Shown here one piece after another: positions 1 to 8,898 of a DNA stretch of 64,000 nucleotides. The translations under genes and the position numbers were made by a program. Under the pieces are notes generated by a model that was not told the origin of the DNA, did no database searches, and saw nothing but the letters and a program-made list of their open reading frames with translations. The DNA is from Deltaproteobacteria bacterium (GTDB lineage: Bacteria; Desulfobacterota; Binatia; HRBIN30; JACQVA1). How positions within the stretch are numbered: position 1 is the stretch's first letter; each line of letters opens with the position of its first letter. Location of the stretch: the NCBI GenBank assembly GCA_016210005.1, contig JACQVA010000097.1, forward strand, positions 42,769 through 106,768, read 5' to 3'.

Positions 1-1
1 G

Positions 2-2617
2 GACTTTCAGGACGTCGATCTCGCCGTCCTGGTGAAGTTCATCAGCGACATCACCCACAAGAACTTCATCGTGGACGAGAAGGTCAAGGGCAAGATCACG
101 ATCATTTCGCCCTCGAAAATCAGCGTGGACGAGGCCTATTTGGTGTTCCAGTCGGTGTTGCAGGTGAAGGGATTCACCACAGTGCCGAGCGGAACGGTGA
201 TCAAGATCCTGCCGACCAAAGAGGCGAAGACCTCGACCTTGCGGACCATCGTGCCGAAGGGCGGTGTCTCACCCAGCGATGAGTTCATCACGCGCCTGAT
301 ACCGCTCGAACACGTCGATGCCAACAACATGGTGAGCATCATGCAGCCCATGGTGTCGCCCGATGGCCTGCTGGCTGCCTACGCTCCGACGAACTCATTG
401 ATCCTCATCGACACCGCTGCCAACTCCGCCCGCCTACTGCGCATCCTGATCGAACTCGACGTCGAGGGGCGCGAGCGTGGGATCGAGGTGTTGCGGCTCA
501 ACTACGCTTTTGCCACCGAGATTGCCGCCACGCTGGCGCAGGTACTCGAGGAGGGGCAATCCCCGCAAGCAGGCGCCATGCCGCCGCCGGCCGCATCTCG
601 GGCCGCCCGCGGCGGCGCCCCGGCTGCGGCTGGCGGGGCGGTTACCGGCGGGGTCACGCCGCAGCGCTCCTTCAAGATCATTCCGGACGAGCGCACCAAC
701 ACGCTGATCGTCTTGGCCGGCCCGCTGGAAATGCGCCGGATCAAGGACCTCGTAACGCGGCTGGACGTGCCGTTGCCGCTCGGGACCGGGCGCATTCACG
801 TCTACTACCTCAAGTACGCCAACGCTTTCGAACTCGTCGCTGTACTCGCCGATCTGATCGGCAGCGGTGGCGGTGGCGGTATGGGAGGCATGGGTGCGGG
901 ACTGCGCTCGCGTGGGATGCTCGGAGCAGCGGGCGGCATTCGGGGCGGACGAACAGGCCGCACCGGCATCGGCGGCGGGGGAGGTGGTTTTGGCGGGGGC
1001 TTCGGCGATGGCTTCGATGGCGGCGGCGGAATGGGCGGTGGCTTCGCTGCCGGCTCGCTGCGCGGCGGCAGCCGCGGCGGCCGCTCGGGCTCCCGTGCCG
1101 GCCTGAGCGCTGCAACTGGCTTCGGCGGGGCAGCCGCGGGCTCTGGGGCCGCGGGCGGCATCGGCGGTGCCGGCAGCGCAGAAGCTGACGGCGTGCGCAT
1201 TACGGCCGACCCGGCCACCAACGCCTTGATCGTCAACGCCTCGCCACAGGACTACGAGACGATCAAGGAAGTTATTGAGAAGCTCGATGTGCGCCGGCGC
1301 CAGGTATACGTCGAAGCCATCATTCTGGAGGTGCGCTTGAATAAAGCGCGGGACCTCGGCTTCGATTTCCAGGGCGGCGCCGGACTCGCCAAAGGCGTCG
1401 GCCTCGGCCGTATCAACCTCAGCGGTAACCTCAACCAAATGCTCACCAGCCCGGCCGGGCTCGATGGTCTGATCCTGGCCGCGGCCAGCAATCAGACGGT
1501 GCGCTTGCCCGACGGCAGTACGGTCCCGGCGCAGGTCGCTTTGTTCACCGCGCTGCAAAACGATAGCGACGTGAACATCCTGTCGGCTCCCAACCTGCTC
1601 ACCACCGACAACCAAGAGGCCGAGATCGTCGTCGGCCAGAACTTACCCTTTGTCGCCAGCCGCTCGACCAGTGAGACCAACCTAGCCAACCAGTTCAATA
1701 CCATCGAGCGGCGCGATGTCGGCATAACGCTGCGGATCACGCCGCAGATCTCCGAGGGTGGCACGGTGCGGCTCGACCTCTTCCAGGAAGTCTCGGCGGT
1801 GGTGCCGTCGGCCTCGGATGCCCAGGCCATCGCCCTTGGGCCCACCACCACGATTCGCTCGGCAACCACGACGGTGGTGGCGCGCGACAACCAGACCGTG
1901 GTGATCGGCGGCCTGATCTCCGACGACATGGACAACAGCCACAGTCGGGTGCCGTTCCTCGGCGATATTCCCGTCTTGGGCAATCTCATGCGCAACACCA
2001 GCTCGCGCCGCGAGAAGATCAACCTGCTCATATTCCTGACGCCGCATATCGTGCGCAGCGAAGAAGACCAGCGCCGCCTGTCGCTCGAACAGCGCGATCG
2101 CTTGAAAGCATTCATGGAAGAGCAGCGCATCCCGAACAAGCGCACCGAAGTGCTCGACCGGCCCTCGTGGGAGACCCTGCCGCCGCCGGCAAAGGGCGGC
2201 GAGAAGAGCGACGAGAACGGCTCCAACTCCAATGGGCAGCCGCCCGCGGCGGGCTCCACCCCGCCGCTCAACGGCGCCGCCGTGGAGCCGCCTCGCTACG
2301 CGCTGCTGGCGAGCTTCTGGGAACACGGAAAGGCACCGGCAAGTCTGGCCGCTGCTAATGGCTTGGTGCCGCTGGCGCTGCCGGAGGACTCGGAGCTGCG
2401 TGGCCTGTTCGTCCGGGGCCAGGACGTCCGCTTTGAGAGCGACACCTACACCGCCTTCTTCCACTGCCTCGATACCTTTACCACCCAGGAGGAGGCATTG
2501 GTGGTTTACCCCGAAGGCCTGCGGGTGAGCGGCGAGCCGCGCGAGCTGCTACACTGGCGCGATCTCGCGAGTGACGCCTCGGCGCGCAACGCGCACTCGT
2601 GGACCGCGGCGCATTAA
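2..2617 (+). CDS. gspD: Type II secretion secretin GspD, 5' end cut by window
   Basis: This is the outer-membrane secretin through which folded proteins leave the periplasm. The frame is open from base 2 (DFQDVDLAVLVKF, inside the N0 domain), so the signal peptide and true start lie outside the window. A GTG at 32 is internal. Counting from that GTG, N1 and N2 are separated by an Ala/Gly/Pro-rich linker (about 175-210), N3 carries a Gly-rich insertion (about 277-382), and the secretin core follows (about 400-685). The core is recognised by VYVEAIILEV, NILSAPNLLT, VPFLGDIPVLG and the end INLLIFLTPHIV. About 170 extra C-terminal residues have a Pro/Gly/Asn-rich stretch and then a compact segment I do not recognise. 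gspE follows 7 bases downstream. Confidence 0.96.
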   Translation, partial: DFQDVDLAVLVKFISDITHKNFIVDEKVKGKITIISPSKISVDEAYLVFQSVLQVKGFTTVPSGTVIKILPTKEAKTSTLRTIVPKGGVSPSDEFITRLIPLEHVDANNMVSIMQPMVSPDGLLAAYAPTNSLILIDTAANSARLLRILIELDVEGRERGIEVLRLNYAFATEIAATLAQVLEEGQSPQAGAMPPPAASRAARGGAPAAAGGAVTGGVTPQRSFKIIPDERTNTLIVLAGPLEMRRIKDLVTRLDVPLPLGTGRIHVYYLKYANAFELVAVLADLIGSGGGGGMGGMGAGLRSRGMLGAAGGIRGGRTGRTGIGGGGGGFGGGFGDGFDGGGGMGGGFAAGSLRGGSRGGRSGSRAGLSAATGFGGAAAGSGAAGGIGGAGSAEADGVRITADPATNALIVNASPQDYETIKEVIEKLDVRRRQVYVEAIILEVRLNKARDLGFDFQGGAGLAKGVGLGRINLSGNLNQMLTSPAGLDGLILAAASNQTVRLPDGSTVPAQVALFTALQNDSDVNILSAPNLLTTDNQEAEIVVGQNLPFVASRSTSETNLANQFNTIERRDVGITLRITPQISEGGTVRLDLFQEVSAVVPSASDAQAIALGPTTTIRSATTTVVARDNQTVVIGGLISDDMDNSHSRVPFLGDIPVLGNLMRNTSSRREKINLLIFLTPHIVRSEEDQRRLSLEQRDRLKAFMEEQRIPNKRTEVLDRPSWETLPPPAKGGEKSDENGSNSNGQPPAAGSTPPLNGAAVEPPRYALLASFWEHGKAPASLAAANGLVPLALPEDSELRGLFVRGQDVRFESDTYTAFFHCLDTFTTQEEALVVYPEGLRVSGEPRELLHWRDLASDASARNAHSWTAAH

Positions 2618-2624
2618 ACACCCC

Positions 2625-4337
2625 ATGGCTGTCGCAACCAGGTCGCTGGAGGCCTTTCTCATCGAGCACGGCGGCGTCTCCGCCGCTACGCTTGACAAGG
2701 CGCGCGAACGCCAACGCGACGGCCGCGGCCTCGGCGACGTGCTCCAGGAAATGGGCGCCATCGATAGCCGCACCTGGGCTCATGCCCTGGCCGAACACTA
2801 CGGCCTGCCGTTTGCCGACCGCCTGCCCGACAATCCCGAGACCGTCAAGCTCATCAGTGCTCTGCCGATCAACTTCGCCAAGCGCTACCAGCTGCTGCCG
2901 ATCGGTGTCGACGGCGATTGGCTGACTGTCGCCAGCGCCGACCCCGGTAACTTCGGGCCGATCGACGATGTGCGGCTGCTGTTGCGCCACCCGGTGCGCG
3001 TGCTGGTGGTGCCCGCTCCGGTAGTAGAGGCGGCCATCAACCGCGCCTACGACCAGGCCTCGGGTTCCGCCTCGGAGCTTATGGAAGGCCTCGAAGGCGA
3101 ACGCCTCGACCTGCTCGCCACCGAACTCGAACACGAACCGCGCGACCTCCTCGAAGCCGACGAAGAAGCCCCCATCATCCGGTTGGTTAACTCGTTGCTG
3201 TTTCAGGCGGTCAAGGATCGCGCCAGCGATATTCACATCGAGCCCTTCGAGCGCGATCTGGCGGTGCGCTTCCGCATCGATGGCATCCTCTATGACATCC
3301 TTTCGCCGCCGAAGCGCTTCCAGCCCATCATCACCTCGCGCGTCAAGATCATGGCCGGGCTCAACATCGCCGAAAAGCGGCTGCCGCAAGACGGGCGCAT
3401 TCGCATCCGCCTGGCGGGCAAGGACGTCGATATCCGTGTCTCGATCGTACCCACCGCCTTCGGCGAGCGCGTGGTGATGCGCTTGCTCGATCGCGCCAGC
3501 ACACTGTTGCAACTCGAAGACCTCGGCTTGATCGGCAACAAGCATGACCTGGTCGATAAGCTGATACGGCAGACCCACGGCATCATCCTGGTCACCGGGC
3601 CGACCGGTAGCGGCAAGACCACCACGCTCTATGCCGCGCTATCCAAAATCAACACCACCGACAAGAACATCATCACCATCGAGGACCCGATCGAGTACCA
3701 GCTGCACGGGGTCGGGCAGATTCAGGTCAATCCCAAGATCGAGCTGACGTTCGCCAGCGGTCTGCGCTCGGTTCTGCGCCAGGACCCGGACGTCATCATG
3801 GTCGGTGAAATCCGCGACGTGGAGACGGCTGAAATCGCCATTCAAGCGGCGCTCACCGGCCATCTGGTCTTCTCCACGCTGCACACCAACGACTCCTTCG
3901 GTGCCATGACCCGCTTGCTCGACATGGGCATCGAGCCGTTCCTGGTTTCGTCGTCGGTGATTGCGGTGATGGCTCAGCGCTTGGTGCGCCGCGTCTGCCC
4001 CGACTGCCGCGTGCCTTACGTTCCCGCGGTCGAGGAGTTGCGCGAGCTCGGTATCCGCCCCGACCGCGCCGCCGGCCGCACCATGTATCGTACCGGCTCC
4101 GGCTGTGCCGCTTGCAAGCAGACCGGCTACCGCGGGCGCACCGGCATCCACGAACTGCTGGTGGTTGACGACGAGATCCGCAACCTGATCATGAAGAACG
4201 CCGATGCCGCCACCATCCGTCGCGAAGCCACGGGCAAGGGCATGGACACCTTGCGCCAGGACGGGGCGGACAAGGTGATCAACGGAATCACGACGATCGA
4301 AGAGATCCTCCGCGTCACGCAAGAGGACCTGGTGTAA
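2625..4337 (+). CDS. gspE: Type II secretion ATPase GspE
   Basis: This is the cytoplasmic hexameric ATPase that powers pseudopilus assembly. The ATG at 2625 gives 570 residues beginning MAVATRSLEAF and places the start just after the gspD stop; the frame is open further upstream but would overlap gspD. Residues 1 to about 140 form the N-terminal domain that docks on GspL. Visible motifs are Walker A GPTGSGKTTT (Lys about 331), Walker B VIMVGEIRD (Glu about 395) and the His-box STLHTND. A C4 zinc motif, CPDC followed by CAAC, lies between about 460 and 505 and is typical of GspE rather than PilT. The length is normal for the family. Confidence 0.97.
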   Translation: MAVATRSLEAFLIEHGGVSAATLDKARERQRDGRGLGDVLQEMGAIDSRTWAHALAEHYGLPFADRLPDNPETVKLISALPINFAKRYQLLPIGVDGDWLTVASADPGNFGPIDDVRLLLRHPVRVLVVPAPVVEAAINRAYDQASGSASELMEGLEGERLDLLATELEHEPRDLLEADEEAPIIRLVNSLLFQAVKDRASDIHIEPFERDLAVRFRIDGILYDILSPPKRFQPIITSRVKIMAGLNIAEKRLPQDGRIRIRLAGKDVDIRVSIVPTAFGERVVMRLLDRASTLLQLEDLGLIGNKHDLVDKLIRQTHGIILVTGPTGSGKTTTLYAALSKINTTDKNIITIEDPIEYQLHGVGQIQVNPKIELTFASGLRSVLRQDPDVIMVGEIRDVETAEIAIQAALTGHLVFSTLHTNDSFGAMTRLLDMGIEPFLVSSSVIAVMAQRLVRRVCPDCRVPYVPAVEELRELGIRPDRAAGRTMYRTGSGCAACKQTGYRGRTGIHELLVVDDEIRNLIMKNADAATIRREATGKGMDTLRQDGADKVINGITTIEEILRVTQEDLV

Positions 4338-4383
4338 CGCGGATAGAATGAATGCCGGCGCGACGCGTCGCTAGCAAACAGAC

Positions 4384-5640
4384 ATGCCGGTTTACGCCTA
4401 CAAGGGCCTCACCAACGAAGGCAAGGCCGTCAACGGCATCGTTGACGCCGAGAGCCCCAAGGCGGCCCGGCTCAAGCTGCGCCGCACCGGCGTTTTTCCC
4501 ACCGACCTGGCTGAAGATCGCACCGGCCGAGTCACGACCAAGACCGCCACGCCGAGTGCCGCCAGCCGCTTCCAACTGAATCTCGGGCTCGGGCAGCTCT
4601 TCGAGCGGGTCTCGCCGCAGGACCTAGCCCTGATGACCCGCCAGCTGTCGACCCTGGTGGGTGCCGGCCTGCCGCTGGTCGAGTGCCTGACCGCGTTGAT
4701 CGAGCAGATCGACAGCGCCCGGCTCAAGCGCACGCTGTCGCGGGTGCGCGAGCAAGTGGTCGAGGGCCGGGCTCTGGCCGAGGCCCTGCGCGAGCATCCG
4801 CGCGTATTTTCCGATCTCTACGTCAACATGGTGCGCGCCGGTGAGGCCAGCGGTGCTCTCGACGTCGTGCTGATGCGGCTGGCCGAGTACACCGAGAGCG
4901 CGGCGCGGCTGCGCGCCAAAGTGCGCAGCGCGCTCACTTATCCGGTCTTGATGGGCGTGCTCGGCAGCTCGATTCTGCTGTTCCTCATCTCCTATGTCGT
5001 TCCGCGCATCACCCGCATCTTCGAGGAGAACAAGCAGGCGCTGCCGGTGATGACGACGATCTTGCTGGCCATCAGCGGCTTCTGCGCCGAGTACTGGTGG
5101 GCGATCGTGGGCACGGCGGTCGCCGCCGTCATCTCGGTGCGCGTCTCCATCCGCACCCCGGAAGGGCGCCGGCGCTATGATGCCTACACCTTGCGTATCC
5201 CGTACTTCGGCAAGCTGCTCAAGAAGGTGGCGCTGGCGCGCTTCGCGCGCACGCTCTGCACGCTCTTGCGCAGCGGCATCGCCCTGCTGACCTCGCTCGA
5301 CATCGTCAAGAACGTCGTCGGCAATCTGGTGCTGAGTGACGCCATAGATAACGCCCGCAACAGCATCCGCGAGGGCCAAAGCATCGAGCCGCCGCTGCGC
5401 AAGAGCGGCTTGTTCCCGCCGCTGCTGCTGCACATGATCGCCGTCGGCGAGCGCAGCGGCGAGCTCGAGGAAATGCTCTCGCGCGCCGCCGATGCCTACG
5501 ACAACGACGTCGAGGCCAGCGTCAGCGCCCTCACCAGTATTTTGGAGCCGATGATGATTATTGTGATGGGCGGCGTCGTCTTATTCATCGTGCTGGCAAT
5601 CCTGGTGCCGATCTTCGAACTCAACCAGCTGGTTCGTTGA
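4384..5640 (+). CDS. gspF: Type II secretion inner-membrane platform protein GspF
   Basis: This polytopic inner-membrane protein couples GspE to the pseudopilus. Its 418 residues start MPVYAYKGLTNEGK, the usual GspF/PilC opening. Two T2SSF domains follow, each with cytoplasmic helices and a hydrophobic segment; membrane stretches are visible near 195-215, 245-265 and 395-415 (GGVVLFIVLAILVPIF). It lies between gspE and gspG in the standard order, with 46 bases between the gspE stop and this ATG. The length matches the family and nothing unusual is seen. Confidence 0.97.
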   Translation: MPVYAYKGLTNEGKAVNGIVDAESPKAARLKLRRTGVFPTDLAEDRTGRVTTKTATPSAASRFQLNLGLGQLFERVSPQDLALMTRQLSTLVGAGLPLVECLTALIEQIDSARLKRTLSRVREQVVEGRALAEALREHPRVFSDLYVNMVRAGEASGALDVVLMRLAEYTESAARLRAKVRSALTYPVLMGVLGSSILLFLISYVVPRITRIFEENKQALPVMTTILLAISGFCAEYWWAIVGTAVAAVISVRVSIRTPEGRRRYDAYTLRIPYFGKLLKKVALARFARTLCTLLRSGIALLTSLDIVKNVVGNLVLSDAIDNARNSIREGQSIEPPLRKSGLFPPLLLHMIAVGERSGELEEMLSRAADAYDNDVEASVSALTSILEPMMIIVMGGVVLFIVLAILVPIFELNQLVR

Positions 5641-5696
5641 ACTGCCCTGGGGGCGGTGTTACGCTCAAATCCGTGCCACAAGGAGGACGGTTTCAC

Positions 5697-6122
5697 ATGA
5701 CGCGCGTGCAGGGCCAATCCGGATTCACGCTGATCGAGATCATGGTGGTGGTGTTTATCCTCGGGCTGCTCGTCGCCCTTGTCGGCCCTAAGATCATGGG
5801 CCGCACCGACGACGCCCGCGTCGTCAAAGCCAAGGCCGACGTCAAGGGCATCGAAGAGGCGCTGCACTTGTTCAAGCTCGACTGCGGCCGCTACCCCAGC
5901 ACCGGCGAGGGCTTGGAGGCGCTGGTGGCCCGCGGCGGCGGCAGCAATTGCCGCAAGTATAGCCCCGAGGGCTACCTCGATAAGGTGCCCCACGATCCCT
6001 GGGACAACCGCTACGCTTACTTTAGCAACGGCCAGGACATCATCATTAAGTCCTACGGCGCCGATGGCCAAGAGGGCGGCGAAGGCAAGAATGCCGACAT
6101 CGATAGCCGAGCGCTCGATTGA
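5697..6122 (+). CDS. gspG: Major pseudopilin GspG
   Basis: This is the major subunit of the type II pseudopilus. The ATG at 5697 follows a strong AAGGAGGA ribosome site (5680-5687) and gives 141 residues, normal for GspG. The frame is open further upstream from 5637, but that longer form lacks such a site. The prepilin peptidase site reads QSG/FTLIEIMVVV, with Gly before Phe and Glu at +5. The C-terminal half has the GspG signature with YPSTGEGLEALV and DPWDNRY, followed by the calcium-loop region near the end. gspH starts inside its last 32 bases. Confidence 0.96.
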   Translation: MTRVQGQSGFTLIEIMVVVFILGLLVALVGPKIMGRTDDARVVKAKADVKGIEEALHLFKLDCGRYPSTGEGLEALVARGGGSNCRKYSPEGYLDKVPHDPWDNRYAYFSNGQDIIIKSYGADGQEGGEGKNADIDSRALD

Positions 6123-6651
6123 CGATCGGCCGCGCCGGCGCGCGGCCGGCTTCACCCTCATCGAGGTCGCGCTGGTCCTGCTCATCATCTCGATCGTGCT
6201 GGCGCTCACTATCCCACGCCTGCGCAGCGTCTCGCGTGCCGAGCTGGGAGCCCAGGCGCGCCGCTTGACCAATACCTTCCGCTTCTTGCGCAGCGAGGCG
6301 ATTCTGACCGGTCAGATTTGCCAACTGCGCTACGATCTCAACCGCGAACGCTACTGGGTCACCGTTAGTGATCCGGGAGGCGAGAGCAGCGCACCGCTGC
6401 GGGCAGGCGGTCCACTTGCCCGCGGCGTCAGCCTGGAGTCGCCCGTCGGCATCAGCGACATCGTCCTCCCCGAGAGCGTCGGCAAGGTCCAAGAAGGGCA
6501 GTGGTTGACCAACTTCTATCCCGACGGCACCATCGACCTGACCGTGATCCACATCGACAACGGCACCGATGCCTTCACCCTCTGGGTCAACCCGCTCACC
6601 GGCCGGCTCTTCCTCAGCCCGGGCTACCAGGAGGTGGATTATGGCGCCTAG
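6091..6651 (+). CDS. gspH: Minor pseudopilin GspH
   Basis: This is a minor pseudopilin of 186 residues when started at ATG 6091, overlapping gspG by 32 bases. The frame is open much further upstream, but there it only antisenses gspG sense in another frame. The cleavage site is AAG/FTLIEVALVLL, preceded by a basic leader. The rest is a beta-rich GspH-type domain with LRSEAILTGQICQL and a C-terminal LTGRLFLSPG. It overlaps gspI by 11 bases. GspH is inferred from gene order and the FTLIEVALV motif, since minor pseudopilins are weakly conserved. Confidence 0.88.
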   Translation: MPTSIAERSIDDRPRRRAAGFTLIEVALVLLIISIVLALTIPRLRSVSRAELGAQARRLTNTFRFLRSEAILTGQICQLRYDLNRERYWVTVSDPGGESSAPLRAGGPLARGVSLESPVGISDIVLPESVGKVQEGQWLTNFYPDGTIDLTVIHIDNGTDAFTLWVNPLTGRLFLSPGYQEVDYGA

Positions 6652-7027
6652 GCCGCGCGGCGGCCGGGGTTTTACCCTCATCGAGGTGCTGGTCGCTGTG
6701 GTGATCATTGCCGTTGCCTTCACCTCGTTGCTGGCACTGCAGAATCGCAACTTGGCCCTAGTGGGGCGTGGCCAGAACGTTACCACGGCTACCCTGCTGA
6801 TGCGCGAGTTGGTGGCCCGCGTCGAGCTCTATCCGGAGTTCTCCGAGCTCGGCACCGCCACCGGCGAGTTCGACGGTTTCCCGGGTTTTCGCTGGGAACG
6901 GGATGTGAGTGCGACCACCTTCGAGGAGTTACGCGAGGTCCGACTCCACGTCATGTGGGGCGAGGGTGCGCGGCAGGGCGCAGACTTGCTGTACTATGTT
7001 CACCGGGAACCCGAAGCCGCACGCTGA
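6641..7027 (+). CDS. gspI: Minor pseudopilin GspI
   Basis: This minor pseudopilin has 128 residues from ATG 6641 (MAPRPRGGRG/FTLIEVLVAV), which starts within the last 11 bases of gspH. GspI, J and K form the tip complex of the pseudopilus. The typical GspI pattern after the helix, ALQNRNLALVGR with TTATLLMRELVARVE, is visible, and the length is typical. gspJ begins inside its final 32 bases, so the pseudopilin genes are probably translationally coupled. Confidence 0.9.
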   Translation: MAPRPRGGRGFTLIEVLVAVVIIAVAFTSLLALQNRNLALVGRGQNVTTATLLMRELVARVELYPEFSELGTATGEFDGFPGFRWERDVSATTFEELREVRLHVMWGEGARQGADLLYYVHREPEAAR

Positions 7028-7775
7028 AGCGGGCTTTACGTTGCTCGAGGTGCTGGTCGCCATGACCATCCTCGGCATCATCTTGCTCACCGTCTACGGG
7101 GCGCTCTCGCGGGCGCTCTACACTAAGGCCTACGCCGAGGATCGCGCCGAGTTGTACGCCGCCGGTCGCGAGGCGGTGCTGCGAATCGCCGACGACCTCG
7201 AGGCCGCGTTGCCCCCGAGGCCGCGCGGGGACCTTGCTTTTCACGGCCTCAGCCACGGCGAGCGGCCGCCGGTCGACGCTGTGCAGTTCAGCCGGCGCAC
7301 GCACAGCGGCCTGCGGCCGATCGCCTTGCAGAGTGGACGGGCGACGGTGACCTACTCACTCGATCCCCTGGGCGAAGGCAGTAAAGCCTTCGTGCTGCGC
7401 CGGGACGAGGTGCCGCTCATGACCGAGTTGCCCGAGGGCGAAGAGGACCTCGCCGGCGACACGCTCGAGGCGCTGCCCACCCCCAAAGCTACGGCTATCT
7501 ATCTCCTGGACCCGGCCGACTGCACCGAAGGCCGCTTCTGCGTCGTTGGCCTGCGCTTTCGCCACCTCGATCCCATCACCGAGGAGTGGGTCTCGCAGTG
7601 GGACTCCACCGAGAAGGAACAGCTCAATCGCCTGCCCGCCGCCACCGAGGTGGCGCTCTACTTGAGCGACAGCAACGGTGCGGTGCACGACTTCTCGACC
7701 GTGGTGGATCTCGTGCTGGCGGCCGCCAGCATCCCGACTCCGACGGTGGCGCCCTCCCGGCGCGGTGGCCCGTAA
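6996..7775 (+). CDS. gspJ: Minor pseudopilin GspJ
   Basis: This minor pseudopilin has 259 residues from ATG 6996 (MFTGNPKPHAEAG/FTLLEVLVAM). The tip-complex partner features are an N-terminal hydrophobic helix, LYAAGREAVLRIADDLE, and a beta-rich domain containing VGLRFRHLDP. At about 260 residues it is somewhat longer than the enteric proteins. Its stop and the gspK start share the sequence TAATG at 7773-7777, indicating coupled translation. Confidence 0.9.
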   Translation: MFTGNPKPHAEAGFTLLEVLVAMTILGIILLTVYGALSRALYTKAYAEDRAELYAAGREAVLRIADDLEAALPPRPRGDLAFHGLSHGERPPVDAVQFSRRTHSGLRPIALQSGRATVTYSLDPLGEGSKAFVLRRDEVPLMTELPEGEEDLAGDTLEALPTPKATAIYLLDPADCTEGRFCVVGLRFRHLDPITEEWVSQWDSTEKEQLNRLPAATEVALYLSDSNGAVHDFSTVVDLVLAAASIPTPTVAPSRRGGP

Positions 7776-8875
7776 TGAGCAACGAGCGCGGCATCGCCCT
7801 GGTGATTACCCTGTTGGTGGTAACACTGCTGGTGATCACGGTGGTGGAATTCAGCTATTCCGTGCTGGTGGACCAGCAGCTGGTGCGCAATTCGCTCAGC
7901 GCCATGCAGGCCTCGATGCTGGCGCGCTCGGGCATCAATCTGGGCCAGGCGGTGCTGGCGCGCGACAGCGACGACCCCCAAGCCGATTGGTACTTCGAGG
8001 ACTGGGCCAACCCGGATATCGCGGCTGTGGTCAACCTCGACTCGGACCAACGCCTGCGCGTGCAGGTGGTCGATGAGGGCGGCAAGATCAACGTCAACCG
8101 CACCCGCCCGCGTGCCGGCACCCCGCCGCCCCGCTCCGGCCAGCCCAACCTCAGCCAAGACGCCTTCGTGCGCGACGCCTTGCGCCGGCTGTTCGAGGCC
8201 AACGAAATCGACGTGCAAATCCCCGATCGCCTGCTCGACTACTGGGGCGTGCAGGATCAGCCGCGTAAACCCGGCGGCGCGCAGCAGCCGGTGGCGGTGG
8301 TGGAGGATTTCCGCTCGCTGGAGGATTTCGCCGGCACTTTCGGCATCGGCGGGAACAAGCTGACCAAGCTCAGCAAGTTCCTCACCGCGTTGCCGGCCCT
8401 GACCACAGGCGGGGGCGCCGCCGCGGCGATACCGCAGAGCTGCATCAATGTGAATACCGCCCCGGTCGAGGTCTTGGCCGCGGTGATAAATGACTCCGCC
8501 CGGGTCGACCAAATCGTGCAGCAACGCGAAGGCGAGGAGCCGCTGACTCCGGCCGACGTTAACGGTATCTTGCAGGGGGTCGAGCACCAGGCACAGGTGG
8601 GTCAGCTGTTCTGCACGCGAAGTTGGTACTTTCGGATCTATTCCAGTGCTATGGTCAGCGCCGACCCGACCGGGCAACGCTCGGGTGGGGTCGGGCAAAC
8701 CGTGGTGGCGCTGGTCAATCGCCGCCGCAAGCCCGGGGTCGCTGCCAATGCCCCCCCCGACATGCCGCGCTGGACTTTGACCCCACTTGATTGGCAGAAG
8801 AGGGGGGGCGCCGAACTGCTCGTGCGCCCCCAGGGCGAGAATAACGGGCAGGACGACACTCTCACCCAACGGTGA
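7775..8875 (+). CDS. gspK: Minor pseudopilin GspK
   Basis: This is the large minor pseudopilin that caps the pseudopilus tip. The ATG at 7775 overlaps the gspJ stop by one base and gives 366 residues. The short leader MSNERG precedes IALVITLLVVTLLVITVVEF, with Ile rather than Phe after the cleavage Gly and no helix Glu at +5, as is usual for GspK. The segment RLRVQVVDEGGKINVNR, an inserted helical domain and the late SCINVNTAPVEVL motif are characteristic. It is followed after 23 bases by gspL. Confidence 0.93.
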   Translation: MSNERGIALVITLLVVTLLVITVVEFSYSVLVDQQLVRNSLSAMQASMLARSGINLGQAVLARDSDDPQADWYFEDWANPDIAAVVNLDSDQRLRVQVVDEGGKINVNRTRPRAGTPPPRSGQPNLSQDAFVRDALRRLFEANEIDVQIPDRLLDYWGVQDQPRKPGGAQQPVAVVEDFRSLEDFAGTFGIGGNKLTKLSKFLTALPALTTGGGAAAAIPQSCINVNTAPVEVLAAVINDSARVDQIVQQREGEEPLTPADVNGILQGVEHQAQVGQLFCTRSWYFRIYSSAMVSADPTGQRSGGVGQTVVALVNRRRKPGVAANAPPDMPRWTLTPLDWQKRGGAELLVRPQGENNGQDDTLTQR

Positions 8876-8898
8876 GGGGAAAGAAGGATTAGGCGGCC

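Noticed and set aside
861..1180. Possible tandem-repeat or recombination hot spot in gspD
   Set aside because: The GGC/GGT runs simply encode the Gly-rich N3 insertion and the frame is unbroken.
434..1615. Long minus-strand open frame over gspD
   Set aside because: It is a shadow in high-GC DNA. The plus-strand frame has clear secretin motifs, while the reverse protein is Arg/Ala-rich without recognisable domains.
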